Shown one piece after another: positions 7,788 through 15,900 of a DNA stretch of 64,000 nucleotides (within the stretch, counting starts at the first letter, position 1; each line of letters opens with the position of its first letter). The position numbers were made by a program, and so were the translations under genes. Origin of the DNA: CAVRXT01 sp963725655 (GTDB lineage: Bacteria; Acidobacteriota; Terriglobia; Acidiferrales; UBA7541); NCBI GenBank assembly GCA_963725655.1, contig CAVRYY010000001.1:1922001-1986000 (forward strand), read 5' to 3'. The notes under the pieces are model-generated. The model did not search any database, was not told the origin of the DNA, and worked only from the letters and a program-made list of their open reading frames with translations.

Positions 7788-9338
7788 ATGCTGGCCCTTC
7801 AACTCCAGACCGAAAGCCGCATTCCCCTCTACATCCAGCTGCGTGACCAGTTACGCGCCTTGGTCCATTCCGGCGAATTGCGCCTCGGCGATCGCATTCC
7901 CGCCAGCCGCGAATTGGCCCAGCAGCTCGGCGTCCACCGCACCACCGTAGCCAACGCCTACGCCGAACTGGAATCCGAAGGCCTCATCGAAGGGCACGTC
8001 GGCCGCGGCACATTCATCTGTGGAGACTCCGCGCCGCGTCCCTTCACCCCGGCAGTCCGCCCGCACGGCTACGGCGGCGAGAACGGCGGCGTGCGCTGGG
8101 AATCGCTCTTCGCCGACGAGCGCGGCGAAACCGGACTGAGCCGCCTCACCCCGGACGTCCCGCGCGACACCATCGCCTTTGTCACCGCGCGCCCGCCCGA
8201 AGAATTTTTTCCGGTCGAGGAGATTCGCCGCTGTGCCAACACCGTCCTCCGCGCCGACGGACGCGCCATCCTGCAGCTCGGAAACTCCGACGGATACGAG
8301 CCGCTCAAAAAAGAGATCGCCGTGATGCTTGCGGCGGAAGGCATGTCCGTAAGGCCTGAACAGCTGCTGATCACCGACGGATGCCAGCAGGCCCTCGATC
8401 TTCTCTGCAAAGCGATTCTCCGGCCGGGCGATTCGGTAGTCCTCGAAAGTCCGGCGTATCCGGGCGCCATCGCGATTTTTGCCGCCGCTCGCGTGCGCTG
8501 CCTGGCCGTCCCGGTACAAACCGAATCGCAGGATGGGAGGGCGCCGGGGCTGGACGTCGACGCCCTGGAAGCCATGCTCATGCAGAATCGCGTCAAGATG
8601 ATCATAGTTACTCCGGACTTTCAGAATCCCACCGGCACCACCATCCCCCTCGCCGGGCGGCGGCGCATGCTCGAGATCGCCGCGCGCTACCAGGTGCCCA
8701 TCATTGAAGATCATATTTACTCGCGCCTGCGGCTGCGCGGCAGCTCCATCCCTTCGCTCAAAGCCCTCGACCGCGCGGGCGTGGTGATTCACATCGACTC
8801 TTTTTCCAAAATTTCGTTTCCCGGCCTCCGCGTGGGTTGGTGCGTAGGTCCGGAAAGCGCTATCGAGCGCCTGCGGCTGGTAAAGCAATCCACTGACCTG
8901 CATACCGATCAGTTTTCCCAAGCCACCCTCGCCGAATACGTCCGCCGCGGACTGCTCAGCCGGCACATTGCCAAGATGCGCAAGGTGTATCAGAGCCGCC
9001 TGGAGGCGATGGAAGAAGCGCTGGAGAAGCACATGCCGGAGGAAGTGAGTTGGGTGCGGCCCGACGGCGGCATGTCCGTCTGGGCCACACTGCCTGTGGG
9101 AATGGACGCCGGCGAACTCTTGATCCACGCGCGCGAGCGAGGCGTGCTGTTCATGCCCGGCCGCCACTTTTATACCCAAAATCCCGCGCTGAACACCATG
9201 CGCCTGGGATTCGCTCCCCTCGATGAAAAAAAGATCGCCCGTGGCATTGGCATTCTGGCAAATTTGTTGGAGACCGAGCTGAGCAAGCGTTGGCGCGGAG
9301 CGCGGCGGGAAGAGCCGACCCGGGTGGCGCTGGTCTAG
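7788..9338 (+). CDS. MocR-type GntR regulator with aminotransferase domain (candidate PdxR)
   Basis: Transcription regulator joining a GntR winged-helix DNA-binding domain (about 12-78, with RELAQQLGVHRTTVANAYAEL) to a fold-type I aminotransferase-like domain. The PLP lysine is visible as Lys341 in SFSKI, the PLP-binding Asp/Tyr region as IIEDHIYSRL and the substrate Asn/Pro region as FQNPTGT. At 516 residues it is of normal length for the family. pdxS and pdxT lie downstream on the same strand, and several known MocR proteins (PdxR) control pdxST using PLP as effector. That role is inference from context. ATG at 7788 follows a GGGAGAGA site. Confidence 0.88.
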   Translation: MLALQLQTESRIPLYIQLRDQLRALVHSGELRLGDRIPASRELAQQLGVHRTTVANAYAELESEGLIEGHVGRGTFICGDSAPRPFTPAVRPHGYGGENGGVRWESLFADERGETGLSRLTPDVPRDTIAFVTARPPEEFFPVEEIRRCANTVLRADGRAILQLGNSDGYEPLKKEIAVMLAAEGMSVRPEQLLITDGCQQALDLLCKAILRPGDSVVLESPAYPGAIAIFAAARVRCLAVPVQTESQDGRAPGLDVDALEAMLMQNRVKMIIVTPDFQNPTGTTIPLAGRRRMLEIAARYQVPIIEDHIYSRLRLRGSSIPSLKALDRAGVVIHIDSFSKISFPGLRVGWCVGPESAIERLRLVKQSTDLHTDQFSQATLAEYVRRGLLSRHIAKMRKVYQSRLEAMEEALEKHMPEEVSWVRPDGGMSVWATLPVGMDAGELLIHARERGVLFMPGRHFYTQNPALNTMRLGFAPLDEKKIARGIGILANLLETELSKRWRGARREEPTRVALV

Positions 9339-9761
9339 ATGCTCCTCGAACCCAATCCGGCAAATCCGTGTTTCGGTTGTGGCGGCGCGAATCCGCGGGG
9401 AATGCGCCTGGTATTCGAACAGGACGACGAAAATAAGCGCATTCGCGGCCATTTCCGAATACCCGCGGAATATCAGGGTTCGGGCGGATTCGTTCACGGT
9501 GGCATCATCGCCCTGGTGCTGGACGAGGCCATGGGCAAGGTCAACCGCTTCCGCCAGGCGCACGCCGTTACCGCCGAACTACAGGTCGAGTATTTGCGGC
9601 CCGTGCGCGTGGAACAGGATTTGGTCGTGGAAGCCTTCGAAGTGAAAAAAGACGGCCGCAACTTGCACCATGAATGCGAAATCCGCAGTACCGCCGGGCA
9701 GGTATTGGCGCGCGGCCAGGGACGATTTGTAGAAGTGGATCCGGCGCGATTCAAACCCTGA
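9339..9761 (+). CDS. PaaI-family hotdog thioesterase
   Basis: Hotdog-fold acyl-CoA thioesterase-like protein of 140 residues. The family helix is visible as GGFVHGGIIALVLDEAMG, and the N-terminus NPCFGCGGANPRGM is typical of PaaI-like proteins annotated as phenylacetic-acid-degradation related. The ATG follows the stop codon of the MocR gene with no intervening base, so the two are probably co-transcribed and coupled. The substrate is unknown. No link to vitamin B6 metabolism is established beyond position. Confidence 0.85.
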   Translation: MLLEPNPANPCFGCGGANPRGMRLVFEQDDENKRIRGHFRIPAEYQGSGGFVHGGIIALVLDEAMGKVNRFRQAHAVTAELQVEYLRPVRVEQDLVVEAFEVKKDGRNLHHECEIRSTAGQVLARGQGRFVEVDPARFKP

Positions 9762-9832
9762 TGCGCGTGGTCCAGGAAATAGGAATTTGGAATCCGAACA
9801 GCTCGAGATTTTAATTTTGCCGGGAGGAAGCG

Positions 9833-10723
9833 ATGGAAACGTTTAACGATAGCAGTTGGCGCGTAAAAGTAGGACTGGCCGAGATGCTCAAGGGCGGCGT
9901 CATTATGGACGTCACCAATGTCGAGCAGGCCAAAATCGCCGAAGAAGCGGGCGCCTGCGCGGTGATGGCCCTCGAACGCGTGCCGTCCGATATCCGCAAG
10001 GACGGTGGAGTGGCGCGCATGGCCGCTCCCCGAATCATCCGCGAAATCATGAACACCGTTTCCATTCCGGTAATGGCCAAGGCGCGCATCGGCCATTTCG
10101 CCGAAGCGCAGGTGCTGCAGGCGCTGGAAGTCGACTTCATCGACGAAAGCGAAGTGCTCACCCCGGCCGACGAGGAGCACCATATCTGGAAGCACGGCTA
10201 CAAAGTGCCCTTCGTTTGCGGCGCGCGCAACCTGGGCGAAGCCCTGCGCCGCGTTGCCGAAGGCGCGGCCATGATCCGCACCAAGGGGGAAGCCGGCTCG
10301 GGCAACATCGTCGAAGCGGTCCGCCACATGCGCGCCATCGTCGGCCAGATGCGTAAGCTGAAAACCATGGGTGAAGAAGAGCTCGTTCACGAAGCCAAGG
10401 AATTGGGCGCGCCGTTCGAGCTGGTGCATTGGGTGGCGAAACACGGAAAGCTCCCCGTGCCGAATTTCTCCGCGGGCGGCATTGCCACTCCGGCCGATGC
10501 CGCGCTCGTCGTGCAGCTAGGCGCCGAAGCGGTATTCGTGGGCTCGGGAATTTTTAAGTCCGATGACCCAGCCAAGCGCGCTCGCGCCATCGTGAAGGCC
10601 ACTACCCACGCCAACGATCCCAAAGCGGTCCTGGAAGCATCCGAAGAGCTAGGCGAAGCAATGAAGGGAATCGACGTTCGCCAACTCGACCCGAAGGAAC
10701 TGCTGCAGACCCGCGGCTGGTAG
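9833..10723 (+). CDS. pdxS: Pyridoxal 5'-phosphate synthase, lyase subunit PdxS
   Basis: Makes PLP from ribose 5-phosphate, glyceraldehyde 3-phosphate and ammonia in the DXP-independent vitamin B6 pathway; PdxT supplies the ammonia. The 296-residue TIM-barrel protein shows the family stretches KGGVIMDVTN, ARIGHFAEAQVLQ, DESEVLTPAD and, for phosphate binding, GEAGSGNIVEAVRHMR. The C-terminal FSAGGIATPADAAL and FVGSGIF complete the signature. ATG at 9833 has a strong GGGAGGAAG site. pdxT follows after a gap that contains a terminator-like hairpin. Confidence 0.97.
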   Translation: METFNDSSWRVKVGLAEMLKGGVIMDVTNVEQAKIAEEAGACAVMALERVPSDIRKDGGVARMAAPRIIREIMNTVSIPVMAKARIGHFAEAQVLQALEVDFIDESEVLTPADEEHHIWKHGYKVPFVCGARNLGEALRRVAEGAAMIRTKGEAGSGNIVEAVRHMRAIVGQMRKLKTMGEEELVHEAKELGAPFELVHWVAKHGKLPVPNFSAGGIATPADAALVVQLGAEAVFVGSGIFKSDDPAKRARAIVKATTHANDPKAVLEASEELGEAMKGIDVRQLDPKELLQTRGW

Positions 10724-10792
10724 TTTCACTCGCCGGTCGGCGCAGTTTTTTGAGGTGCAGTTCGACGGTTTTACGCCGTTCAGTTTTCTGGT

Positions 10793-10829
10793 TGCCCCGC
10801 TCTTCCCGCGTTTGGGGAAGGGTGGGTGC
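10793..10829 (+). repeat. Dispersed palindrome, type A
   Basis: The arms GCCCCGCTCTTCCC and GGGGAAGGGTGGG form a long GC-rich stem. This is a diverged copy of the palindrome found at 44301-44336 and 45421-45457 and in every unit of the 34.7-kb array. It lies in the pdxS-pdxT gap just ahead of the terminator. Confidence 0.65.
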
Positions 10830-10838
10830 ATCGTAGTG

Positions 10839-10860
10839 CCGGCACTCTTGCCGGTTTTTT
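10839..10860 (+). terminator. Rho-independent terminator between pdxS and pdxT
   Basis: CCGGCA (10839-10844), loop CTCT, TGCCGG (10849-10854) and six T residues directly after form a textbook intrinsic terminator. It should reduce or stop read-through from pdxS to pdxT, unless pdxT has its own promoter. Confidence 0.7.
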
Positions 10861-10887
10861 GAATCGCAGCACAGGCCGCGAGCGTCA

Positions 10888-11544
10888 ATGGATGACCAAA
10901 TGAAAATCGGAATCCTCGCAATTCAGGGAGATTTTGACGCTCACGCCAAAGTGCTGGAGCGCCTGGACGTCGAACACTCCCTGGTAAGAACCCCTGCGGA
11001 TATGCAGGGCATCGCCGGGCTGATCATGCCCGGAGGTGAAAGCACCACCCATATAAAAATTCTCAAAGAAGAAGGCCTGCTGCCAGCCATCCAGAAATTC
11101 GCCGCCACCGGCGGTGCATTCTTCGGCACCTGCGCCGGCGTAATCCTGCTGGCGCGGGAGGTTCGCAGTCCAGCGCAAGAATCCTTGGGTTTTCTCGATG
11201 TCGCCGTCGAACGCAACGCCTACGGCCGCCAACTGGCCAGCCACGTCCACCGCGGAAAATCCGCGCTTCGCGACGAGCCCATCGAAATGGTCTTCATCCG
11301 CGCCCCGATCATCGAATCTGTAGGCCGCGACGTGAAGATTCTGGCCGAGTACGAAGGGCGCCCCGTGCTGGTCGAGCAGGGCCGCATTCTGGCCGCCACC
11401 TTCCACCCCGAGCTCACGCACGAAACCGTGGTGCACGAACACTTTCTAGCGATGTGCGAGAAGAGCCCAGCCACGTCCGCGACCAATTCGCGTGAACTGG
11501 AAACCGCCCGAGTAGCCGCCGATACGCGCCTGCCCCGAGGTTAA
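10888..11544 (+). CDS. pdxT: Pyridoxal 5'-phosphate synthase, glutaminase subunit PdxT
   Basis: Class I glutamine amidotransferase that feeds ammonia to PdxS. The catalytic triad is visible: Cys82 in FGTCAGVILL, with His173 and Glu175 in FHPELTHE. The family motif PGGESTTH is at 48-55. At 218 residues it is slightly longer than Bacillus PdxT, with a disordered tail after about 195. An in-frame ATG at 10900 (MKIGILAIQGDF) is an equally good start and matches most homologues. Its separation from pdxS by a terminator is unusual. Confidence 0.95.
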   Translation: MDDQMKIGILAIQGDFDAHAKVLERLDVEHSLVRTPADMQGIAGLIMPGGESTTHIKILKEEGLLPAIQKFAATGGAFFGTCAGVILLAREVRSPAQESLGFLDVAVERNAYGRQLASHVHRGKSALRDEPIEMVFIRAPIIESVGRDVKILAEYEGRPVLVEQGRILAATFHPELTHETVVHEHFLAMCEKSPATSATNSRELETARVAADTRLPRG

Positions 11545-11553
11545 TCGAGAAAA

Positions 11554-12060
11554 ATGCCGCCGAAAAAGACATCTTCGCCGCCGCAGCAACAGCAGCAGGA
11601 ACAGGCCACGGCCAATCCAGCCGACATCTCGCCAGCCCCAGTCCGCCTCAAAGTTCTCTTCGTCTGCGTAGGCAACACCTGCCGCAGCCAAATGGCGGAA
11701 GCGCTGGCGCGACGCGACGCAGCCGACGTCATCGAGCCGGCTAGCGCAGGAATTTCGCCTTTCGGCCGCGTCGTCGAGCCCACTCGGCTGGTCCTGCTGG
11801 AAAAGGGAATGCAGATCGACGGCCAATTTTCCAAAGGCCTGAGCGATGCCACCCTGTTCCGCCCCGACCTGGTCATCAACATGACCGGAATCCCCGGCGC
11901 ATCCCTGTTCGCCCAAGCCCGCTGCCAGGACTGGGACGTCGAAGATCCCTACGGCGAGCATCTGGAAACCTACCGCCGCATCTGCGAAGATATCGAAGCC
12001 CGCGTGCAGGAGTTGGCGCAGCGTTTGCGCCAGGATACATCGCGAGCCGCCGGCATCTAG
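11554..12060 (+). CDS. Low-molecular-weight phosphatase / arsenate reductase-like protein
   Basis: Small cytoplasmic protein of the LMW protein tyrosine phosphatase fold. The phosphate loop CX5R is visible as CVGNTCRS (Cys38 to Arg44), and a late WDVEDPYG segment supplies the general-acid Asp. Thioredoxin-coupled arsenate reductases share this fold, but the further cysteines they use are not obvious, so a phosphatase is preferred. The first 30 residues are a Gln/Pro-rich tail absent from the family; a start at a later codon would remove it. The ATG is 9 bp after pdxT, suggesting co-transcription. A terminator-like hairpin follows. Confidence 0.82.
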   Translation: MPPKKTSSPPQQQQQEQATANPADISPAPVRLKVLFVCVGNTCRSQMAEALARRDAADVIEPASAGISPFGRVVEPTRLVLLEKGMQIDGQFSKGLSDATLFRPDLVINMTGIPGASLFAQARCQDWDVEDPYGEHLETYRRICEDIEARVQELAQRLRQDTSRAAGI

Positions 12061-12099
12061 GTGTGCGTGGCCGAGAAGGGCGGGTCGATTGTTTCGTAG

Positions 12100-12122
12100 C
12101 GCCGTCACTCTCGGCGGTTTTA
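12100..12122 (+). terminator. Probable intrinsic terminator
   Basis: CGCCG (12100-12104), a 7-nt loop, CGGCG (12112-12116), then GTTTTA. The stem is short but is followed by a T-rich stretch, 40 bp after the LMW phosphatase stop. It would end the pdxT-phosphatase transcript. Confidence 0.45.
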
Positions 12123-12209
12123 TTGAACCGGCCGCGGACTTGTTTGAACAACCGGCTACACAGTTTCTGATTCCACTGTGATTTGAACTCGAAACGTCCA
12201 GGAAGGTTT

Positions 12210-12890
12210 GTGCGCCGCGAAAAAACAAGCGTCTCCCAGGAAGATTACCTGAAAGCGATCTGGGAAATCGTCCAGGAAGAGCAAATCCCCATCAGTGCCC
12301 GTCTGGCCGAAGACCTGGCCGTGACGCCCCCGGCAGTCACCGCCGCGCTTAAACGCATGACCCGCGACGGCTACCTGCACGTCGCCCGCGACGGCCGCAT
12401 TCTGCTCTCCGCGCGCGGCCGTGAAATCGGCCAGCACCTCGTCCTCCGCCACCGTCTCGCGGAAAAGCTTCTCACCGAAGTAATCGGAGTCGAGTGGTCG
12501 CTCGCCCACGAGGAAGCCGAGCACCTGGAACACGGAATCTCCCCGCAGGTCGCCGAACTGCTCCTCAAGCGTTTCGGACGCGAAGGTCGCTGCCCCCACG
12601 GAGTCCCACTCTTCGGCGGAATGTCCAAGCTCCGCCGCAAACTAGGCGCGATAAAAATGTCCGAAGCCCCAGCCGGGGCCGCCTACGAGATTCTACGTGT
12701 ATACGAAAAAGACCCCAAGTTCCTGCAATTCCTGGCCGCCCTGGGCCTCCGCCCGTCCACCCGCCTCCGCATCCTGGACCGCGAGTACGACGAAACCATC
12801 CGCATCACCATAGCTAACCGCGCCTCCAAAAAAATCTTCATAGGCAAGCCTGCCACCGAACGCATCTGGGTCCGCCGCCTGCCGTCCTAA
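12210..12890 (+). CDS. DtxR/MntR-family metal-dependent transcriptional repressor
   Basis: Iron- or manganese-responsive repressor. The N-terminal winged helix is visible (SQEDYLKAIWEIV, then LAEDLAVTPPAVTAALKRM), followed by the metal-binding and dimerisation segment with HRLAEKLLTEVIG, HEEAEHLEHGIS and GRCPHGVPL, then a C-terminal FeoA/SH3-like domain. I place the start at the GTG at 12210 because AGGAAGG precedes it; the TTG at 12183 is in frame but has no ribosome site. About 226 residues, normal for three-domain members. Metal specificity cannot be assigned. Confidence 0.87.
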   Translation: MRREKTSVSQEDYLKAIWEIVQEEQIPISARLAEDLAVTPPAVTAALKRMTRDGYLHVARDGRILLSARGREIGQHLVLRHRLAEKLLTEVIGVEWSLAHEEAEHLEHGISPQVAELLLKRFGREGRCPHGVPLFGGMSKLRRKLGAIKMSEAPAGAAYEILRVYEKDPKFLQFLAALGLRPSTRLRILDREYDETIRITIANRASKKIFIGKPATERIWVRRLPS

Positions 12891-12912
12891 CCTTCGCGTT
12901 GCAATTCCCTTG

Positions 12913-13251
12913 CTAACCGGATTTCTGATCCTTCAAAGTCTGCTTCCATCCCAAAATCTTGGCCTTGCTCCCGGCAGCCTCCGCCTCCGGCACCATGCCT
13001 TTTTTCTGATACGCCCGGGAAATCGTGGTCCAAGCGAGCACGTCGTCCGGATCGATCGACAAAATTTGCTCCGCCGCCTCGATCGCCGCGTCAAACTGAT
13101 CCATCGCATACCGCGCCTGCGCCATCCCGTGCAACGCATCGCTGAATTGCGGATTCATCGCGATCGCCAGCGCGTACTCGGCAACAGCCTCTTCCAACTT
13201 TCCCTCGCCGAATAGATCGACGCCGTTGTAATAATGGTCTTCTGCGTTCAT
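12913..13251 (-). CDS. TPR-repeat protein (112 aa)
   Basis: Small soluble protein made of about three tetratricopeptide repeats: NAEDHYYNGVDLFGEGKLEEAV, then NPQFSDALHGMAQARYAMDQFDAAI, then DPDDVLAWTTISRAYQKKGMV. Such proteins act as protein-binding adaptors; the partner is unknown. The frame is open further upstream, but the repeat begins at the ATG at 13251, and the upstream extension (to 13602) overlaps a divergent gene. It is convergent with the DtxR-type regulator. Confidence 0.78.
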   Translation of the reverse strand: MNAEDHYYNGVDLFGEGKLEEAVAEYALAIAMNPQFSDALHGMAQARYAMDQFDAAIEAAEQILSIDPDDVLAWTTISRAYQKKGMVPEAEAAGSKAKILGWKQTLKDQKSG

Positions 13252-13290
13252 CATTCGATGTGCCGTCCGGGAGGGAATTGTAGCATTCAC

Positions 13291-13566
13291 GTGCAACCCG
13301 CCGCGCCCGGCCCGCCGCCCGCCGTCGGAGAGGGAACCGCCGATTTGCTGAACGCGATCCACTACTACTGGATCACCGCCAAGGGTTACCGCCTCCGGCC
13401 ATGGCGAAGCCCGTATCTGCGTTGGCGCCTCGAGACGTTTTTCGGACCGGAAGCCGCCGACTTGAACGCGCCACAATTTTTCGCTCACCTTTGGCGAGAG
13501 AGAAAGAGAATGCGCCGCTTCCTGGCTTGGGTAAAGCAAGAACGCCAACGATCCCGCCGGCGATAG
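13291..13566 (+). CDS. Small basic hypothetical protein (91 aa)
   Basis: I do not recognise a named family. The product is rich in Trp, Arg and Tyr (NAIHYYWITAKGYRLRPW, then FFAHLWRERKRMRRFLAWV) and looks like a real small basic protein, not an antisense shadow, because the opposite frame has no recognisable features here. The start is uncertain: GTG at 13291 or ATG at 13258. It is divergent from the TPR gene, with only about 40 bp between starts. Confidence 0.5.
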   Translation: MQPAAPGPPPAVGEGTADLLNAIHYYWITAKGYRLRPWRSPYLRWRLETFFGPEAADLNAPQFFAHLWRERKRMRRFLAWVKQERQRSRRR

Positions 13567-13672
13567 CAACTCGATCTCGCCTGCCGGAATCAAACCGTAC
13601 AAGCCTTACCGCATCGCCAGGCGCGCATCGCAAGGGAACCGGAAAAGAAACCCAAGCCGTCGCCATAACGCC

Positions 13673-14791
13673 ATGACCGATCTAAAGATTCTCCAAAAAT
13701 CCCCCGCGCTCCACGAGGCCCGCTGGTGGGAGCCCGAACCGGGCAACAAAGCCCACTGCTACCTGTGCCCGCGCCACTGCCATATTGGTGAAGGCCAGGC
13801 CGGGTTCTGCTTCATCCGCGCCAACCACGGCGGCAAACTCTACAGCCTCGGCTATGCGGCTCCAGCCGCGCTGCAGGTCGATCCTATCGAGAAAAAGCCG
13901 CTCAATCACTTCCTCCCCGGCACCCGCGTATTTTCCATGGGCACCGCCGGCTGCAACATGGGATGTTTCTTCTGCCAGAACTGGGACATCTCAAAGAGCC
14001 GCTCCGATCAGCTCCACTCCAGCCACCTGCCGCCCGAAGATGTCCCAGCGCTCGCCCGCAAACACGGCTGCTCGTCGATTGCGTTCACCTACAACGAGCC
14101 CACCATCTGGGGCGAATACGTCATCGACATCTGCCACGCCGCCGCCGAAGCGGGCATGCCCACGGTGATGGTCAGCAACGGCTACATTACTTACGAGGCC
14201 TTCCACGATATTTACGACCATGTGGACGCCGCGAACATCGACCTCAAAGCTTTCACCGAGGATTTCTACGGCCGCATCACCCTCACCCATCTGAAGCCCG
14301 TCCTCGAAACCCTGGTCTGGCTGAAAAAAGAAACCAATGTGTGGCTCGAGATTACCAATCTGATCATCCCCACCCTCAACGATGCCCCAGGAGAATTCCG
14401 CCAGATCGCCGATTGGATCATGGAAAATCTCGGACCCGACGTCCCGCTGCACTTCACCGCTTTCCATCCCGATTTCAAATTAATGGACAAGCCGCGCACT
14501 CCGCCCGAGACCCTGCATCGCGCGCGCGCCATCGCCCTCGAAGCCGGCCTGCACTACGTCTACGAAGGCAACATTCTGAATGGCGCCGGCAATACTCATT
14601 GCCCGAAGTGCAGCAAAGTCTTGATTCGCCGTTCGTGGCATGAAGTTCAGAGCAACACGCTGCGCGCCGGAGCCTGCCCCAACTGCGGCCACCCCATCCC
14701 CGGCCGCTGGAGCCAAAGCTCCGCGCAGCAGGCGCGCCCGAATGCAACCGCACCCCTCGCCACAAACAAATACGACCACTGGAATTTCTAG
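13673..14791 (+). CDS. amrS: AmmeMemoRadiSam-system radical SAM enzyme
   Basis: Radical SAM protein related to pyruvate-formate-lyase-activating enzymes, of the type found with AMMECR1 and Memo proteins. The 4Fe-4S cluster motif CxxxCxxC is at Cys94, Cys98 and Cys101 (GCNMGCFFCQNW). The N-terminus has a four-cysteine knot (Cys29, Cys32, Cys36, Cys46) and the C-terminus another cysteine pair set (HCPKCSKV, CPNCGHP), all typical of this family. 372 residues, full length. AMMECR1 and Memo partners are not nearby. The substrate of the system is not established. Confidence 0.88.
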   Translation: MTDLKILQKSPALHEARWWEPEPGNKAHCYLCPRHCHIGEGQAGFCFIRANHGGKLYSLGYAAPAALQVDPIEKKPLNHFLPGTRVFSMGTAGCNMGCFFCQNWDISKSRSDQLHSSHLPPEDVPALARKHGCSSIAFTYNEPTIWGEYVIDICHAAAEAGMPTVMVSNGYITYEAFHDIYDHVDAANIDLKAFTEDFYGRITLTHLKPVLETLVWLKKETNVWLEITNLIIPTLNDAPGEFRQIADWIMENLGPDVPLHFTAFHPDFKLMDKPRTPPETLHRARAIALEAGLHYVYEGNILNGAGNTHCPKCSKVLIRRSWHEVQSNTLRAGACPNCGHPIPGRWSQSSAQQARPNATAPLATNKYDHWNF

Positions 14792-14967
14792 CCAGAGTTC
14801 TTTCCGGACCCGCTCGCGCCGCATCAGCGAAAGCGGCGACGGGCTTCAGAAGATCGGTGGTTAAAAAAGTGGACAGCACAGCCCAAGAAGCGTGCCGTGT
14901 GCCTGAGCGTGCATGAAGATAGAGGGTTCGAGAGAAGATGAAGGAACCGCTGATTTTCGTCGGAAAA

Positions 14968-15309
14968 CTATGCCGCGACGGAGTGCCCGGGCCGCACAAA
15001 ATCGATGCGATCCAGCGCCGCTGCTACACCAAAAAAAGCGCCGTCTTCGCCGACAATCGGTTCAGTTCTGATAGCCCGACCGCTCGCGCGGACGAGCACA
15101 TGCTGGCCTTGGCTTCGCTCTACCGGCAGGGAGAACGTCAGCTCCAGATTGGTCCCCGGAGCCACCGTACTATCGATGTGGAAGTACATCCCGTGCGAGG
15201 AAATATCCCGCAGATGCCCGCTGAAGAATTGCGACCTTTTCCGCTGGGAAATTGACACCTGAATTGGCAGATACAACTCAAACCGCTTCGCCGCGCGACG
15301 GTCGGTCAT
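14968..15309 (-). CDS. PilZ-domain protein (c-di-GMP effector candidate)
   Basis: A 113-residue single-domain PilZ protein. The c-di-GMP-binding motif RxxxR is visible near the start (RRAAKRFEL), as is a DISSHGMYF segment matching the (D/N)xSxxG motif. PilZ domains bind cyclic di-GMP and alter partner proteins. ATG at 15309 has a GGGGGGA site. It is the last of three PilZ genes on this strand around pilB, separated from the next by about 230 bp, so it may have its own promoter. Confidence 0.85.
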   Translation of the reverse strand: MTDRRAAKRFELYLPIQVSISQRKRSQFFSGHLRDISSHGMYFHIDSTVAPGTNLELTFSLPVERSQGQHVLVRASGRAIRTEPIVGEDGAFFGVAAALDRIDFVRPGHSVAA

Positions 15310-15537
15310 TGGTCCCCCCTGCCAAGGATGTCTGCACGGCCAGTGCCATGTGCCGGCTAAAAGCTAACCTGCACATGCTCAATTACTTACGGTCAGCTCG
15401 ATTTTAGCGGAGTTCGTGTTGCAGGTCCAAAACGGGAATTAATTCCGGGGCGCGGAAAATTTTGCTGGGTTCTATAACCGCCATAAAGGGGCCGCTCGGC
15501 GCCAAATTGAGCTCAAAAAACCGCCGTTTTCGCCGCA

Positions 15538-15897
15538 CTACGTTCGCAGTACTGGCACTTCCTCGGGCAGCCGGATTTCCTCTTCAATGAACGCCAATAC
15601 TTCGGCGCTCAGCTGAACGAATTCCACGCCCACTCCCACTCCCGGCAAGCAGTACCGCACCTCACCACGGGTATGCACTTCCACTTGGGTGCGCGTCAGC
15701 CGAAATTCCACGTTCAGCACCGCCCCTTGCGGAAAAACTCGGGTGGTGTTGATGAACATTCCGCGGATGCTGATGTCCGGCGGCCGCGTGGCGATTTCCT
15801 CGCCGTGCCCTTCGTAAGTGACGTGCAGATTCGAAATGCAGGAATAGCGCGGCACTTGGCGCAGCCGGTCCCACGCGCTGTTTTCTAACCGTGACAT
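15538..15897 (-). CDS. PilZ-domain protein coupled to pilB
   Basis: A 119-residue PilZ protein. The DISIRGMFI segment matches (D/N)xSxxG; the upstream RxxxR element is weak (LRQVPRYSC), so c-di-GMP binding is less certain than in its neighbours. The ATG is 3 nt after the pilB stop and its ribosome site AGGAGAT sits inside the end of pilB, so translation is probably coupled. That makes a direct role in pilus-motor control likely by inference. Confidence 0.83.
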   Translation of the reverse strand: MSRLENSAWDRLRQVPRYSCISNLHVTYEGHGEEIATRPPDISIRGMFINTTRVFPQGAVLNVEFRLTRTQVEVHTRGEVRYCLPGVGVGVEFVQLSAEVLAFIEEEIRLPEEVPVLRT

Positions 15898-15900
15898 GAC

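Noticed and set aside
12913..13602. 229-codon version of the TPR gene
   Set aside because: The extra N-terminal 117 residues show no pattern and overlap the divergent small gene; the TPR part begins at the ATG at 13251.
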